From the NCBI GenBank assembly GCA_002307215.1, contig DBTU01000042.1, positions 16,385 through 80,384 of the forward strand: 64,000 nt of DNA, written 5' to 3'. Shown here piece after piece: positions 35,969 through 44,512 of this stretch. The stretch's first letter is position 1, and the number at the start of each line of letters is the position of its first letter. This DNA comes from Lachnoclostridium sp. UBA1308 (lineage in GTDB: Bacteria; Bacillota; Clostridia; Lachnospirales; Lachnospiraceae). Made by a program: the position numbers and the translations under genes. The notes under the pieces were generated by a model that saw only the letters and a list, made by a program, of their open reading frames with translations, ran no database searches and had not been told where the DNA came from.

Positions 35969-36886
35969 ATGAAGCAATTTTTATTTAAACCATACAGCTG
36001 GGCAATTATTTTCTCGGTATTACTGACAGGGGCAACTACTTATGTGCTACTCGATACCTTTGTGATACCGAAGTCCATTGTAAAAGTTATTGTTGATACA
36101 ACCGTCAACACCGAAGCAGATACAGATGCGCCATCAACGGAGGATTCAGAGTCAGCGCAGATCCTAACGGATACCTCCTATCAGGATGATAATATTAAGA
36201 TAAATATCACGACAGAGAAAGCTGATGATACGACAGTTTATATTGCGGATATCAGTATTACAGACATTTCTTATCTTAAGACCGCTTTAGCTAATGATAC
36301 TTATGGTCGTAATATCAAGGAAGCTACCTCGGAAATTGCGGAGAATAACCAGGCAATCTTTGCAATCAATGGAGATTTCTATGGCTTCAGAGATTATGGA
36401 TATGTTCTTAGAAACGGAACACTTTATCGTGATACTGCCGGAGCAGCAGAGGATCTGGTCATCGATAATACCGGTGATTTTTCAATCCTTGATGAGAGTG
36501 AGACGAGTACGGATTCATTGAATCTGTCCTCAATCTGGCAGATTTTATCCTTCGGGCCTGCTTTAGTCAAAGAGGGTAACGTTGTTGTAGACAATACCAG
36601 TGAGGTATCCCGTTCCATGTCCAGCAATCCAAGAACGGCGATCGGAATGATTTCACCACTGCATTACGTGATAATCGTTTCGGACGGACGAACAGAGGAA
36701 AGTACCGGCTTATCTCTTTTGGAGCTTGCGGATCTCTTTACCAAACAAGGCTGTATCGAGGCATATAATTTGGATGGTGGAGGATCTTCAACGATGTATT
36801 TTAACGGTAAGGTAGTAAACATACCTACCGATGGAAGAACCTTTGGTGAAAGAGAGGTGAGCGATATTGTCTATATTGGATACTAG
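35969..36886 (+). CDS. Phosphodiester glycosidase family protein (NAGPA-like), membrane anchored
   Basis: A 305-residue protein with an uncleaved N-terminal hydrophobic anchor (about 12-33) and a NAGPA/DUF2233-type domain: AINGDFYGFRDYGYVLRNG, NPRTAIGMISPLHYVIIVSDGR, and the family-diagnostic NLDGGGSSTMYFNGK. Relatives split phosphodiester-linked sugars, such as wall or exopolysaccharide components, outside the membrane. It overlaps the next gene by 20 bases. Whether it belongs to the chemosensory transcript, 76 bases upstream, is unclear. Confidence 0.88.
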   Translation: MKQFLFKPYSWAIIFSVLLTGATTYVLLDTFVIPKSIVKVIVDTTVNTEADTDAPSTEDSESAQILTDTSYQDDNIKINITTEKADDTTVYIADISITDISYLKTALANDTYGRNIKEATSEIAENNQAIFAINGDFYGFRDYGYVLRNGTLYRDTAGAAEDLVIDNTGDFSILDESETSTDSLNLSSIWQILSFGPALVKEGNVVVDNTSEVSRSMSSNPRTAIGMISPLHYVIIVSDGRTEESTGLSLLELADLFTKQGCIEAYNLDGGGSSTMYFNGKVVNIPTDGRTFGEREVSDIVYIGY

Positions 36887-37313
36887 AATGGATGACAATA
36901 AATATCGATACGGCAAAACTGTGATAGTCTTTCTGCTATTCAGTGCTTTCGCTTTTGCGGTTAATAAAGTATATTCATTATTTGGACATGGGGTTAAATC
37001 TGACGCTATGACCTGGATGTTTTTATATCCGTTAATCCTTGGAGGTTTATTCTATCTGCTGATTGGATTTTTGCTTCCGGGGATGATATGTTTCACAGGA
37101 TATCGTTTATTCTATAACCTTTACAATTCGGGTATAGCGGTCTTTACGATAGGAAGTCTGTTAAAGGGCATTTTTGAGATAGCGGGAACAAGCTCCCCCT
37201 ACCTGAAGCTGTTTTTTATGACGGGCTATGTTATGATTGGAGCAGGTGTTTTGATATTCGTTATTTTGATTTTAAATTATAAAAGATCTACTCCAAAAGA
37301 ATTGACAAAGTAA
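36867..37313 (+). CDS. Hypothetical four-span membrane protein
   Basis: A 148-residue protein with about four hydrophobic segments (VIVFLLFSAFAFAV, FLYPLILGGLFYLLIGFLL, GIAVFTIGSLLKGIF, GYVMIGAGVLIFVILIL). I do not recognise a family. The TTG start at 36867 has AGAGGTGA seven bases upstream; an in-frame ATG at 36888 is the alternative, with a poor site. It overlaps the phosphodiester glycosidase gene and so is probably translationally coupled to it. Confidence 0.7.
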   Translation: MSILDTRMDDNKYRYGKTVIVFLLFSAFAFAVNKVYSLFGHGVKSDAMTWMFLYPLILGGLFYLLIGFLLPGMICFTGYRLFYNLYNSGIAVFTIGSLLKGIFEIAGTSSPYLKLFFMTGYVMIGAGVLIFVILILNYKRSTPKELTK

Positions 37314-37383
37314 CATAATTTAAATGATTAATATTCTTATTTTGTTTTGTGTGGAAGGATAATCAAGTTTATAGACTTTTACG

Positions 37384-37434
37384 AAGTGAAGGATAGTAGG
37401 AGGGTGATAATCATTCTCCCACTATCCTTCACTT
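37384..37434. terminator. Bidirectional terminator between convergent genes
   Basis: A perfect 14-bp stem AAGTGAAGGATAGT / ACTATCCTTCACTT is extended by GGAG/CTCC, with A/T runs on both sides. It serves the membrane protein gene and dapA. Confidence 0.85.
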
Positions 37435-37445
37435 TTATCAATATT

Positions 37446-38327
37446 TTATCTAACTGAGCTTTGTTTTAAGATAATCGAATCCAGTTGATCTGCTAATTGT
37501 TTTGTGATCTGCGTCAGCGGAAGTCTAACCTCCGGTGAATCAAGTAAACCAAGCTTAGCCAGACAGTATTTTATCGGTGCAGGATTAGGTTCCTTAAATA
37601 AGAGGGAAATCAATTTATAAAGTTGTCTCCAGATATCGAGGGCTTCTTCTTGGTTGTTATCCTTTACCTTCTGATATACTTCTACAAATTTCTCGGTAAA
37701 AAGATGGGCGGAAGCGAGTATACCTCCCTGGCCTCCCATCGACAAGGTTGCATAGAATAGGATATCCTCTCCGGTCAGAATTGAAAAATCTTTTGGAGGA
37801 TCCATAAGCAGAGCCGTTGTCTGTTTGATATCTCCGCTGGCATCTTTCACCCCAACGATGTTTTTAATCTCTGCAAGTCTTCGAAGCGTATCATTCTCGA
37901 TATTTACGCCTGTGCGGTAGGGAATGTTATAAATGATGATGCTCCTGTCGGTTTCTTCTGCGATACTCTTAAAATGTTGATAGATTCCATCTTGACTCGG
38001 CCTGTTATAATACGGGCAGACAGACAGAATTCCATCTATTCCATAAGACTGTGCAAGTTTGACTTTTCTTATTACTTTAGTCGTATAATTTCCACCGACA
38101 CCCGCAAAAACCGGAAGATGCTTAGGGTTATATTCCATTGTCGTTGAAAGCACTTCTTCAAATTCATAGTCATCTAGAGTAGGAATCTCTCCCGTAGTAC
38201 CTAATGGAATAATTCCGCTAATCCCCCTGTTACTGTAATGCTCAATCAGTTTTTGATATGATTTAACATCAATTTTATCATTTTTGAACGGAGTGATGAT
38301 GGGTAGCCAGACTCCTGTAAGCTGCAT
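37446..38327 (-). CDS. dapA: 4-hydroxy-tetrahydrodipicolinate synthase (DapA family)
   Basis: A 293-residue DHDPS/NAL-family aldolase, normal length. GTTGE (43-47), Tyr133 and Arg138 in YNIPYRTG, and the Schiff-base Lys161 in GVKDASGD are all in place. The YRTG arginine favours true DapA (pyruvate plus aspartate semialdehyde, lysine and wall synthesis) over sialate lyase. It is isolated from other lysine genes and divergent from an AraC regulator. It may be a second DapA-like aldolase with another aldehyde substrate. Confidence 0.85.
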   Translation of the reverse strand: MQLTGVWLPIITPFKNDKIDVKSYQKLIEHYSNRGISGIIPLGTTGEIPTLDDYEFEEVLSTTMEYNPKHLPVFAGVGGNYTTKVIRKVKLAQSYGIDGILSVCPYYNRPSQDGIYQHFKSIAEETDRSIIIYNIPYRTGVNIENDTLRRLAEIKNIVGVKDASGDIKQTTALLMDPPKDFSILTGEDILFYATLSMGGQGGILASAHLFTEKFVEVYQKVKDNNQEEALDIWRQLYKLISLLFKEPNPAPIKYCLAKLGLLDSPEVRLPLTQITKQLADQLDSIILKQSSVR

Positions 38328-38661
38328 ATAAGAAACCTCCCTTTTACCGCTAACACTGAATTTGCATAGCCATATTGGGCTAGAAACACAAAATTGAAAT
38401 ATGCAGAAAATGAATTTCCAATGGAATTCATTTTCATAGTCCTAATGGCTCGCATGATTTTTGCGAGACTGCTTTCGCACTAGACTACTAATTATATTAT
38501 ATATAACATAATTTGAAAAAAATAGCACTATAATGCTTTGAATATTGCATATACTGCTGTATAATGGTTTTATAGGAAAGAATGTAAGCTTTCGGATGAC
38601 TCGATTTACAAATGCTCCTAATAACATACATATGCGGATGCATGGTTTGGGGGACCCATTT
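38328..38661. other. Divergent control region between dapA and AraC gene
   Basis: This gap holds a hairpin AAAATGAATTtCC..GGAATTCATTTT near 38407-38435 whose stem resembles the terminator at 6874. No gene is seen. The AraC frame is open upstream to 38545 but is probably not translated there. Confidence 0.45.
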
Positions 38662-39504
38662 ATGGACAGTTTTAAAAAATTCGGATATTTAGATCATGAT
38701 TTTAAAATGTTTCATCTAGTCGACCGGCAGAGGAAGGACTTTGCATTCCACTACCACGATTTTAATAAGATTATCATCTTCTTGAAGGGAAATATTAATT
38801 ACTCGATTGAGGGTAAGAATTATACCTTGATGCCCTATGATATTGTATTGGTCAATGCCGGTGAAATTCACCGTCCGTCTGTAATCGATGCTACGGATTA
38901 TGAGAGAATTATTATCTATGTTTCCACGCAATTTTTATATGCCTATAAGCAAGAAGATTATGATCTGAATTATTGCTTTGAAAGTGCAAAGAAAGAAAAA
39001 TCGAGTGTACTTCGGATTCATTCCCTTGACAAAAGCAAATTATACCAGGTATGTCTTGAACTTGAGCATTCATTTTCGGACGAAGCCTTTGCAAATGAGC
39101 TTTATCAAAGAATTTTATTTTTAGAATTTATGATTCAATTAAATCGAACGGTTATATCTCAACATATCAATTATTTGGATTCTTCCATCGCAAGCACAAA
39201 ACTTATTCAAATCTTGGATTATATTAACTGTCATCTGTCAGATGAGATTACGATAGAAAAGATTTCCGCCTGTTTTTATCTTAACAGGTATTATTTGATG
39301 CACTTTTTTAAGGAGGAAACCGGATATACGATAGGAAATTATATAACAGAGAAGAGGCTGCTCTTAGCAAAGAGTCTGGTTCAGAGCGGATGTCCTGTAA
39401 CGCAGGCCTGCTTTCAAAGCGGATTCAAGAATTATTCAACCTTTTCCAGAGCTTTTAAGAAGGCTTTTCATACAGTTCCAAAGAATGCTCAATTCATTAA
39501 TTAA
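38662..39504 (+). CDS. AraC family regulator with cupin sensor
   Basis: A 280-residue regulator. The N-terminal cupin/AraC-binding domain (FAFHYHDFNKIIIFLKGNINYSIEGKNYTLMPYDIVLVNAGEIHRP) is followed by a double helix-turn-helix (ITIEKISACFYLNRYYLMHFFKEETGYTI.., VTQACFQSGFKNYSTFSRAFKKAF). I place the start at 38662, after GGGGGA, because similar proteins begin near there. Earlier in-frame ATGs (38545, 38632) cannot be excluded. It is divergent from dapA, which it may regulate. Confidence 0.85.
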   Translation: MDSFKKFGYLDHDFKMFHLVDRQRKDFAFHYHDFNKIIIFLKGNINYSIEGKNYTLMPYDIVLVNAGEIHRPSVIDATDYERIIIYVSTQFLYAYKQEDYDLNYCFESAKKEKSSVLRIHSLDKSKLYQVCLELEHSFSDEAFANELYQRILFLEFMIQLNRTVISQHINYLDSSIASTKLIQILDYINCHLSDEITIEKISACFYLNRYYLMHFFKEETGYTIGNYITEKRLLLAKSLVQSGCPVTQACFQSGFKNYSTFSRAFKKAFHTVPKNAQFIN

Positions 39505-39707
39505 ATATAAATTAATTTAAAAGTAACATAAAATTGCCATATTTAAGTCATAGGATAGCCATAATAAATTGATATCATTTCCAGAGGCAGGAGAAAATGG
39601 AAGTGACGCAGGCTCAAACTTCTAAGGGTGAAAAAGTTTTTTGTTTTCACACGAATGCTTTAGGAAACTACTTTTGACAAATAAGAATACATGGAGTGAA
39701 TTACAAA

Positions 39708-41816
39708 ATGAAAAAAAGAATAATGTTATTAGTACTTATGTTTATTACAGCAATTTGCTTTTATCATACATTTAATGTACATAAGGTAACTGCTGCGGAA
39801 ATTGGGACAGATAGCGGTACAGACAATGGTACAGTGACCATTCCTTACAGTAATATAACCCTCGATAAATATCCTACAAGGACCACTTACAACCAGGGTG
39901 AAAGCCTGGATTTCTCTGATATGATTCTCGTAGGCCATAATAGTGACGGAACCTACCAATATATAACGGATTATACAATTAGCGGTTATGACAGCAAGCT
40001 GATTGGGCTTCAGTATATAACAATTAGCTATCAAGGGGCTACATTCTATGTAAGTGTTATTGTACTTCCGGCTAAGGTTACGAACATTGTCGCCACAGTC
40101 TATAATATGAATTCGGTCTCTCTTACCTGGGATGCAGTACCGGGTGCAATCAGATACGAAATCTATGCCTTGGATTCTTTTGGCGCATCCTATGTACTTT
40201 TGTCAACTGCTTATACGAATAGCCTTTCACTTAATTATGCACCTGCGACTATGTTCAGTATCCAGATATGTGCTGTTGGCTCTTCTGGGGGATTGGAATA
40301 CAGAGGATCCTTCTCGGATTTATTTTATGGAGCAACAGCCCCGGACGCTGTTATGGGATTATATGTGTACCAAACATCTGCAACTTCGGTATCGCTATCT
40401 TGGAATGCGGTAGCAGGAGCATCAGGATATATCATCTATCGCTCAACGAACGCGGGAAAAGATTACAAGATTTGTAATACGACTTCATTTACGAGCTATA
40501 CAGATGAAAATCTATCTTCCGGTAAAGCTTATCAATATAAGGTGTGCGCTTATGTCTATAGCAAGGATTATCATGGTGCTGATTCCAATGTGGCTGATAC
40601 CAGTACAAATCCTGCGAAGATGTTGCTTAAATATAAAGCTGGTGAGCAGAAGGTCAGAATAACCTGGAATAAAGTTACCGGGGCCTCCTATTATGATATC
40701 TATATCGGAGATGACATGAACGGATACATGTTGGCTGTTTCACAAGAGGCATCAAGTGCCTGTAGCTATACAATAGAGGAGCTTGCCTCAGATCAGACCT
40801 ATAATTTTTATGCCATCGCTCGCCTTGTTTATAATGGTGCGGAATTTCAAAGTCAAAAATCTACCATTACACCGGTTGTTATGACAGAAATACCGGTAAC
40901 CAGCACTAAGGCGAAACTTTTTGCTGACGTAGAAGCATTTAAAAACGCAATCTCCTATACAGACATAGCTTTCTTTAAAAAATATATGAAATATTCAAAG
41001 AGTTACATCATGCCGGGCATGGTCGTTACCAATATTGATGGATTTGCAAGCAATGCCATGTGTCCTCAAGGGATAACCTTTGCAGGCAAGTACTTACTGA
41101 TGACAGCCTATGACATGAAGGGTGAGGAGAATTCCGTCGTATATATTATTGATAAGGAGACAAAGAAATTATTAACCACAATGATATTGCCCTCCAAAAC
41201 ACATGCGGGTGGTATCGCTTTTGACGGAACCAATGTCTGGATTCCTACTGGAACAAAAGTATCATCGATCCCGCTTTCTTGGATAGAGGAAGCAATAGCC
41301 GAAAAGTCACCATTTTATTGGGCTACATATAATACTACATGTACCCTTGATATTTCGATTTCGTATCTGACCTATTATAAGGATAGGCTTTGGATTGGTT
41401 CTTATAATGAACTTGAATCAACCTATATGTTCAGCTATGCAATTGAGGATATTGATACAGAGCCATTCTTAACAGAAATGGATATGATAGGCATGCCAAC
41501 CAGAGTTCAGGGCGTTGCCTTTACGAAGCAGGGAGTAATGATTGTGTCTCGCTCCTGTCAACTTTATAAAGGACTCAGGGGTTATATGCGTCAAATTGAT
41601 TTATATCAGCCTGACTTTGATAATGCCGTGGATGGGTTAATAACGCGGGGTGCTTCGATTAATACGGTTGAAATGCCTTCGATGAATGAAGGTATTGCGA
41701 TTGATGGCTCCTATTTGTATGTCTGCTATGAATCAGTCGCCTTTGAACAAGCTTCCTATCAGATGGATCGTATCTGTGCCTTCAATCTGTCATCGCTGAC
41801 GAAGAAGATGAAGTAG
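39708..41816 (+). CDS. Secreted fibronectin type III / Ig-like protein
   Basis: A 702-residue exported protein. The signal peptide at 1-30 (LLVLMFITAICFYHTF..VTAAE) is followed by one bacterial Ig-like domain (TLDKYPTRTTYNQGESLDFS.., about 45-125) and three FN3 modules recognisable by repeated SVSLTWNAVAGA-type strands (about 130-225, 226-310, 311-405). The C-terminal 280 residues look like beta-propeller strands (GITFAGKYLLMTAYD, GGIAFDGTNVWIPTG, GVAFTKQGVMIVS, EGIAIDGSYLYVCYE). No sortase signal is seen. It is probably a surface or extracellular binding protein; an enzymatic role is not apparent. Confidence 0.8.
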   Translation: MKKRIMLLVLMFITAICFYHTFNVHKVTAAEIGTDSGTDNGTVTIPYSNITLDKYPTRTTYNQGESLDFSDMILVGHNSDGTYQYITDYTISGYDSKLIGLQYITISYQGATFYVSVIVLPAKVTNIVATVYNMNSVSLTWDAVPGAIRYEIYALDSFGASYVLLSTAYTNSLSLNYAPATMFSIQICAVGSSGGLEYRGSFSDLFYGATAPDAVMGLYVYQTSATSVSLSWNAVAGASGYIIYRSTNAGKDYKICNTTSFTSYTDENLSSGKAYQYKVCAYVYSKDYHGADSNVADTSTNPAKMLLKYKAGEQKVRITWNKVTGASYYDIYIGDDMNGYMLAVSQEASSACSYTIEELASDQTYNFYAIARLVYNGAEFQSQKSTITPVVMTEIPVTSTKAKLFADVEAFKNAISYTDIAFFKKYMKYSKSYIMPGMVVTNIDGFASNAMCPQGITFAGKYLLMTAYDMKGEENSVVYIIDKETKKLLTTMILPSKTHAGGIAFDGTNVWIPTGTKVSSIPLSWIEEAIAEKSPFYWATYNTTCTLDISISYLTYYKDRLWIGSYNELESTYMFSYAIEDIDTEPFLTEMDMIGMPTRVQGVAFTKQGVMIVSRSCQLYKGLRGYMRQIDLYQPDFDNAVDGLITRGASINTVEMPSMNEGIAIDGSYLYVCYESVAFEQASYQMDRICAFNLSSLTKKMK

Positions 41817-42131
41817 AACTTAAATCATTGTAAATATTGATACGAATGCCAAAAGTCGCTTTTAGGATATGCCATGTATATCGTCGTATATATATTCATT
41901 TGGTTGCCTTTCCTTCCTAGGCATATACTTATTTGAGCCTCAAAACGTAGTGGGAATGGCGCAAAAGTAGGCGCCATTTCACTTGAGTCTCAAAACGAAT
42001 ATTGACAGCCGTCGTCAGCCGGTCTGCCACAGTTCTGGTTGGTAGTCCAGACGTAGCATTAACATAAGTTATCAGTAATCTGCCCCCTTGGTTGTCCGTT
42101 CTTTGTTCATTAAAATAAGGAGAGGCTTATC
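41817..42131 (+). ncRNA. Structured leader of YjdF-family gene (candidate yjdF riboswitch)
   Basis: Inside this 315-base gap, GACAGCC (42004) pairs with GGTTGTC (42090) and encloses GTCTG/CAGAC (42022-42052) plus further short stems, just upstream of the ribosome-binding site. YjdF genes in Firmicutes are known to carry the yjdF riboswitch, so this is the natural candidate. I cannot verify the consensus. Upstream, TTGAGnCTCAAAACG occurs twice (41933 and 41983) on either side of an AATGGCGC hairpin. Confidence 0.5.
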
Positions 42132-42551
42132 ATGGACAAAGTAGCAGTAATATTACAGGTATTCTTTGAGGAACCCTTTTGGATTGGTATCTGTGAAAGA
42201 GTGGAAGATAATCAATTATCTGCTTGCAAGATAATGTTTGGAGCAGAGCCAAAAGATTATGAACTTGAGGAATATGTATTAGTGAATTGGAACAGATTAA
42301 GCTTTAGCCCCGCGACGGAGGCCATAACAAAGCAGATGGATCATATGAATCCGAAGCGGCAACAGCGCGAGGTAAAGAAACAGATGACTCATATTGGTAT
42401 AGGAACGAAATCACAGCAGGCATTACAGCTACAGCACGAGGAAAATAAACTGATCAGAATGACTCGTTCGCGGCAGATGAAAGAAGCTGAAGAAGAAAGA
42501 CTCTATGCTATAAAAGAACAGAAACGTAAAGAGAAACATAAGGGCAGGTAA
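42132..42551 (+). CDS. YjdF family protein (DUF2992)
   Basis: A 139-residue protein. Its N-terminal half (KVAVILQVFFEEPFWIGICERVEDNQLSACKIMFGAEPKDYELEEYVL) and lysine/arginine-rich helical C-terminal half (MNPKRQQREVKKQM.., ending KEQKRKEKHKGR) match the YjdF family, whose function is unknown. Start ATG with AAGGAGA upstream. The gene is preceded by the structured leader described above. Confidence 0.85.
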   Translation: MDKVAVILQVFFEEPFWIGICERVEDNQLSACKIMFGAEPKDYELEEYVLVNWNRLSFSPATEAITKQMDHMNPKRQQREVKKQMTHIGIGTKSQQALQLQHEENKLIRMTRSRQMKEAEEERLYAIKEQKRKEKHKGR

Positions 42552-42619
42552 TCTGCCCTTTCTCTATTTTACCGGAGTAAGGTTTAAAAGAATATCGTAT
42601 AATGGAGGCGCGAAAATAT

Positions 42620-42877
42620 ATGGGAAGAAATATTATTACCTATAACACATTGGCAGAATTGAATCAATTATTAATAGAAAAAAAGCAAAACTATACTGTT
42701 CACATGCATGATCTCTGCGGTAGTCAGAGCTTTACCCTACAGACACCTGGTGACATAAACGTAACACCTGAAGAGGCGTCTATCTTGAAGCAAGAAGTCA
42801 GTAAATTCTTTAATGAAAAGGGAATGACCCTGAAGTTTTCGCAAGATAGTCTTGAATTTACGATAATTAACACCTAG
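42620..42877 (+). CDS. Small conserved protein of unknown function
   Basis: An 85-residue protein beginning MGRNIITYNTLAELNQLL, with a central HMHDLCGSQSFTLQT motif and a TPEEASILKQEVSKFF helix. It resembles the small clostridial group sometimes labelled RDAC proteins (motif HxRDACGxQS), but this is from memory. ATG 42620 has GGAGG upstream, whereas ATG 42602 overlaps that site. No function can be given. Confidence 0.65.
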   Translation: MGRNIITYNTLAELNQLLIEKKQNYTVHMHDLCGSQSFTLQTPGDINVTPEEASILKQEVSKFFNEKGMTLKFSQDSLEFTIINT

Positions 42878-42955
42878 AAATCATTGTGTACTGGCACCTA
42901 CAAGCAACTGCCGGTGATTGCATCCTTAGTATTTTAGTAAAAAAGTCCATAGACA

Positions 42956-43050
42956 GGTAGTTGACGGGAAGAACGGTGATGGGGTGCAATTTTGAAAGCA
43001 TTTGCAGTTTACGTGCAATTCTTAGGTCACCGAGATTCCTGTCAACTACC
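42956..43050. repeat. Long imperfect palindrome, about 95 bp
   Basis: GGTAGTTGACgGGAA..CGGTGA..GCAATT is mirrored by AATTGC..TCACCG..TTCCtGTCAACTACC. It lies in the gap before the PucR-type gene. No T-run and no coding frame. Confidence 0.7.
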
Positions 43051-43189
43051 GTCCCCAGAACGATACAGCGAAAAACATTCTCAGTAATAATCAGTTGCGA
43101 AGTAGGAAAAGATATGCTAGACTGACGTTAACAAGGGTGTTGCCGTAGAAGCAGCACCTTTCTTATTTCAAAGAGGCAGGAATGATGTT

Positions 43190-44350
43190 ATGGCGATAAT
43201 GGTGAAAAAACTATATAAAAACGGAACCTTTCTATATCAAATGAATCTGATCGCCGGAAGGAATGGACTTACGAACCTGGTACAATGGGTACACATCATT
43301 GAAGACCTGAACGTAAGTGCTTTTTTGCATGGCAAGGAGCTTGTTTTTACGGCAGGTATTTTGAATCATGAGCCTGATTGGATGTTAGAATTTGCGAAGA
43401 GATTATACGATGCCGGAGTCAGTGCGTTTGTGGTTAATATCGGGCCATACACCAAGGATATTCCGAAAGAGGTAATTGATTTTTGCAACGAAGTCAACAT
43501 GCCGCTTTTTACAATACCTTGGCAGACAAGGATGGTTGATATGACCAGGGATTTCTGTCATAGAATTATGGATAATGACCATGTTGAGAATAGCATGGCT
43601 ACTACCGTTAAGAATATCATTTTTAAGATCGGGGATTTAGATACCCAGGTACTGCAGATGGAGCGGTATGGATATCAGAGAGATGGGTACTTTTGCTTTG
43701 TCAGTATCTTAGCGGAGGATAAGGACAGTATCCCCTCCCAGGAATATGTGGATATACTGGAAAATTATGCGGAAAAGACAGCAAGAAGTATACAGGAGTT
43801 GTTCATCTCGTTTTCTTATAAAGAGAGTCTAATCTTGGTGTTGGTAGATTATTCGAATAAGGATATTGAGAGTTTTGTAAGAGAATTTATAAAACTGGTT
43901 AAGAAAGATAAGACCGCATATCACCTGCATATGGGCATCAGCTCAAACCAGCAGGGATTATATAACCAGGATAAGAATTTTGAGAAGGCCTCCGCTGCCA
44001 TGGAAATGGCGAAGAGAAGAAATGAAACCTGTAGCTTTTATGATAAACTCGACCTATATAAGGTGCTTTATGCGGTCAGCGATAAATCTGTATTGAGAAG
44101 CTATTATTATGATACCATCGGAAAATTAGAAGCTTATGACAGTAAAAATAATACAGAGCTGATTAAGCTTCTGCGGATTTATTTTGAAAACAATGCGAGT
44201 CTTCAGCTTGTGTCAGAGAAGCTGTTCATCCATCGTAATACGGTGACGAACCAATTAAAGAAGATTGAAAGTATAACAGGCTTCAATCCCTTGGAGCTTG
44301 AGGACCGGGTGAAGCTCTACATGGGCTATTACATGAAGGATATAATGTGA
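43190..44350 (+). CDS. PucR family transcriptional regulator
   Basis: A 386-residue regulator. The N-terminal PucR domain (about 5-125) contains LVQWVHIIEDLNVSAFLHGKELVFTAG and the typical FVVNIGPYTKDIP. A central GGDEF-like/CdaR region follows, and the C-terminal PucR helix-turn-helix reads LRIYFENNASLQLVSEKLFIHRNTVTNQLKKIESITG. PucR proteins control purine and pyrimidine catabolic genes. It is the first gene of the pyrimidine island and the obvious candidate regulator of it. It is preceded by a small hairpin GGTGTTGC..GCAGCACC at 43137-43160. Confidence 0.9.
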   Translation: MAIMVKKLYKNGTFLYQMNLIAGRNGLTNLVQWVHIIEDLNVSAFLHGKELVFTAGILNHEPDWMLEFAKRLYDAGVSAFVVNIGPYTKDIPKEVIDFCNEVNMPLFTIPWQTRMVDMTRDFCHRIMDNDHVENSMATTVKNIIFKIGDLDTQVLQMERYGYQRDGYFCFVSILAEDKDSIPSQEYVDILENYAEKTARSIQELFISFSYKESLILVLVDYSNKDIESFVREFIKLVKKDKTAYHLHMGISSNQQGLYNQDKNFEKASAAMEMAKRRNETCSFYDKLDLYKVLYAVSDKSVLRSYYYDTIGKLEAYDSKNNTELIKLLRIYFENNASLQLVSEKLFIHRNTVTNQLKKIESITGFNPLELEDRVKLYMGYYMKDIM

Positions 44351-44364
44351 GATTCGGTACCTAT

Positions 44365-44429
44365 TATGCAAGTGCACAAGGATGATTGGTCGCATATCAA
44401 TTGCATTTTTGATTATTGCTGTATATAAT
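44365..44429 (+). promoter_or_regulatory. Candidate operator and promoter of the aminotransferase gene
   Basis: TATGCAAGTGCACA (44365-44378) is repeated exactly upstream of the alcohol dehydrogenase gene at 45870. TTGCAT (44401) and TATAAT (44424) are 17 bases apart and would be the promoter. The motif lies about 25 bases upstream of the -35, a good activator position. Confidence 0.55.
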
Positions 44430-44512
44430 TACTTCTAAAATAACGTTAACAAAGTGGCAATGGAGCTATAGGAGTTCCTTGCTGCTTATTTATTTAAAGG
44501 AGGCAATTTGAT

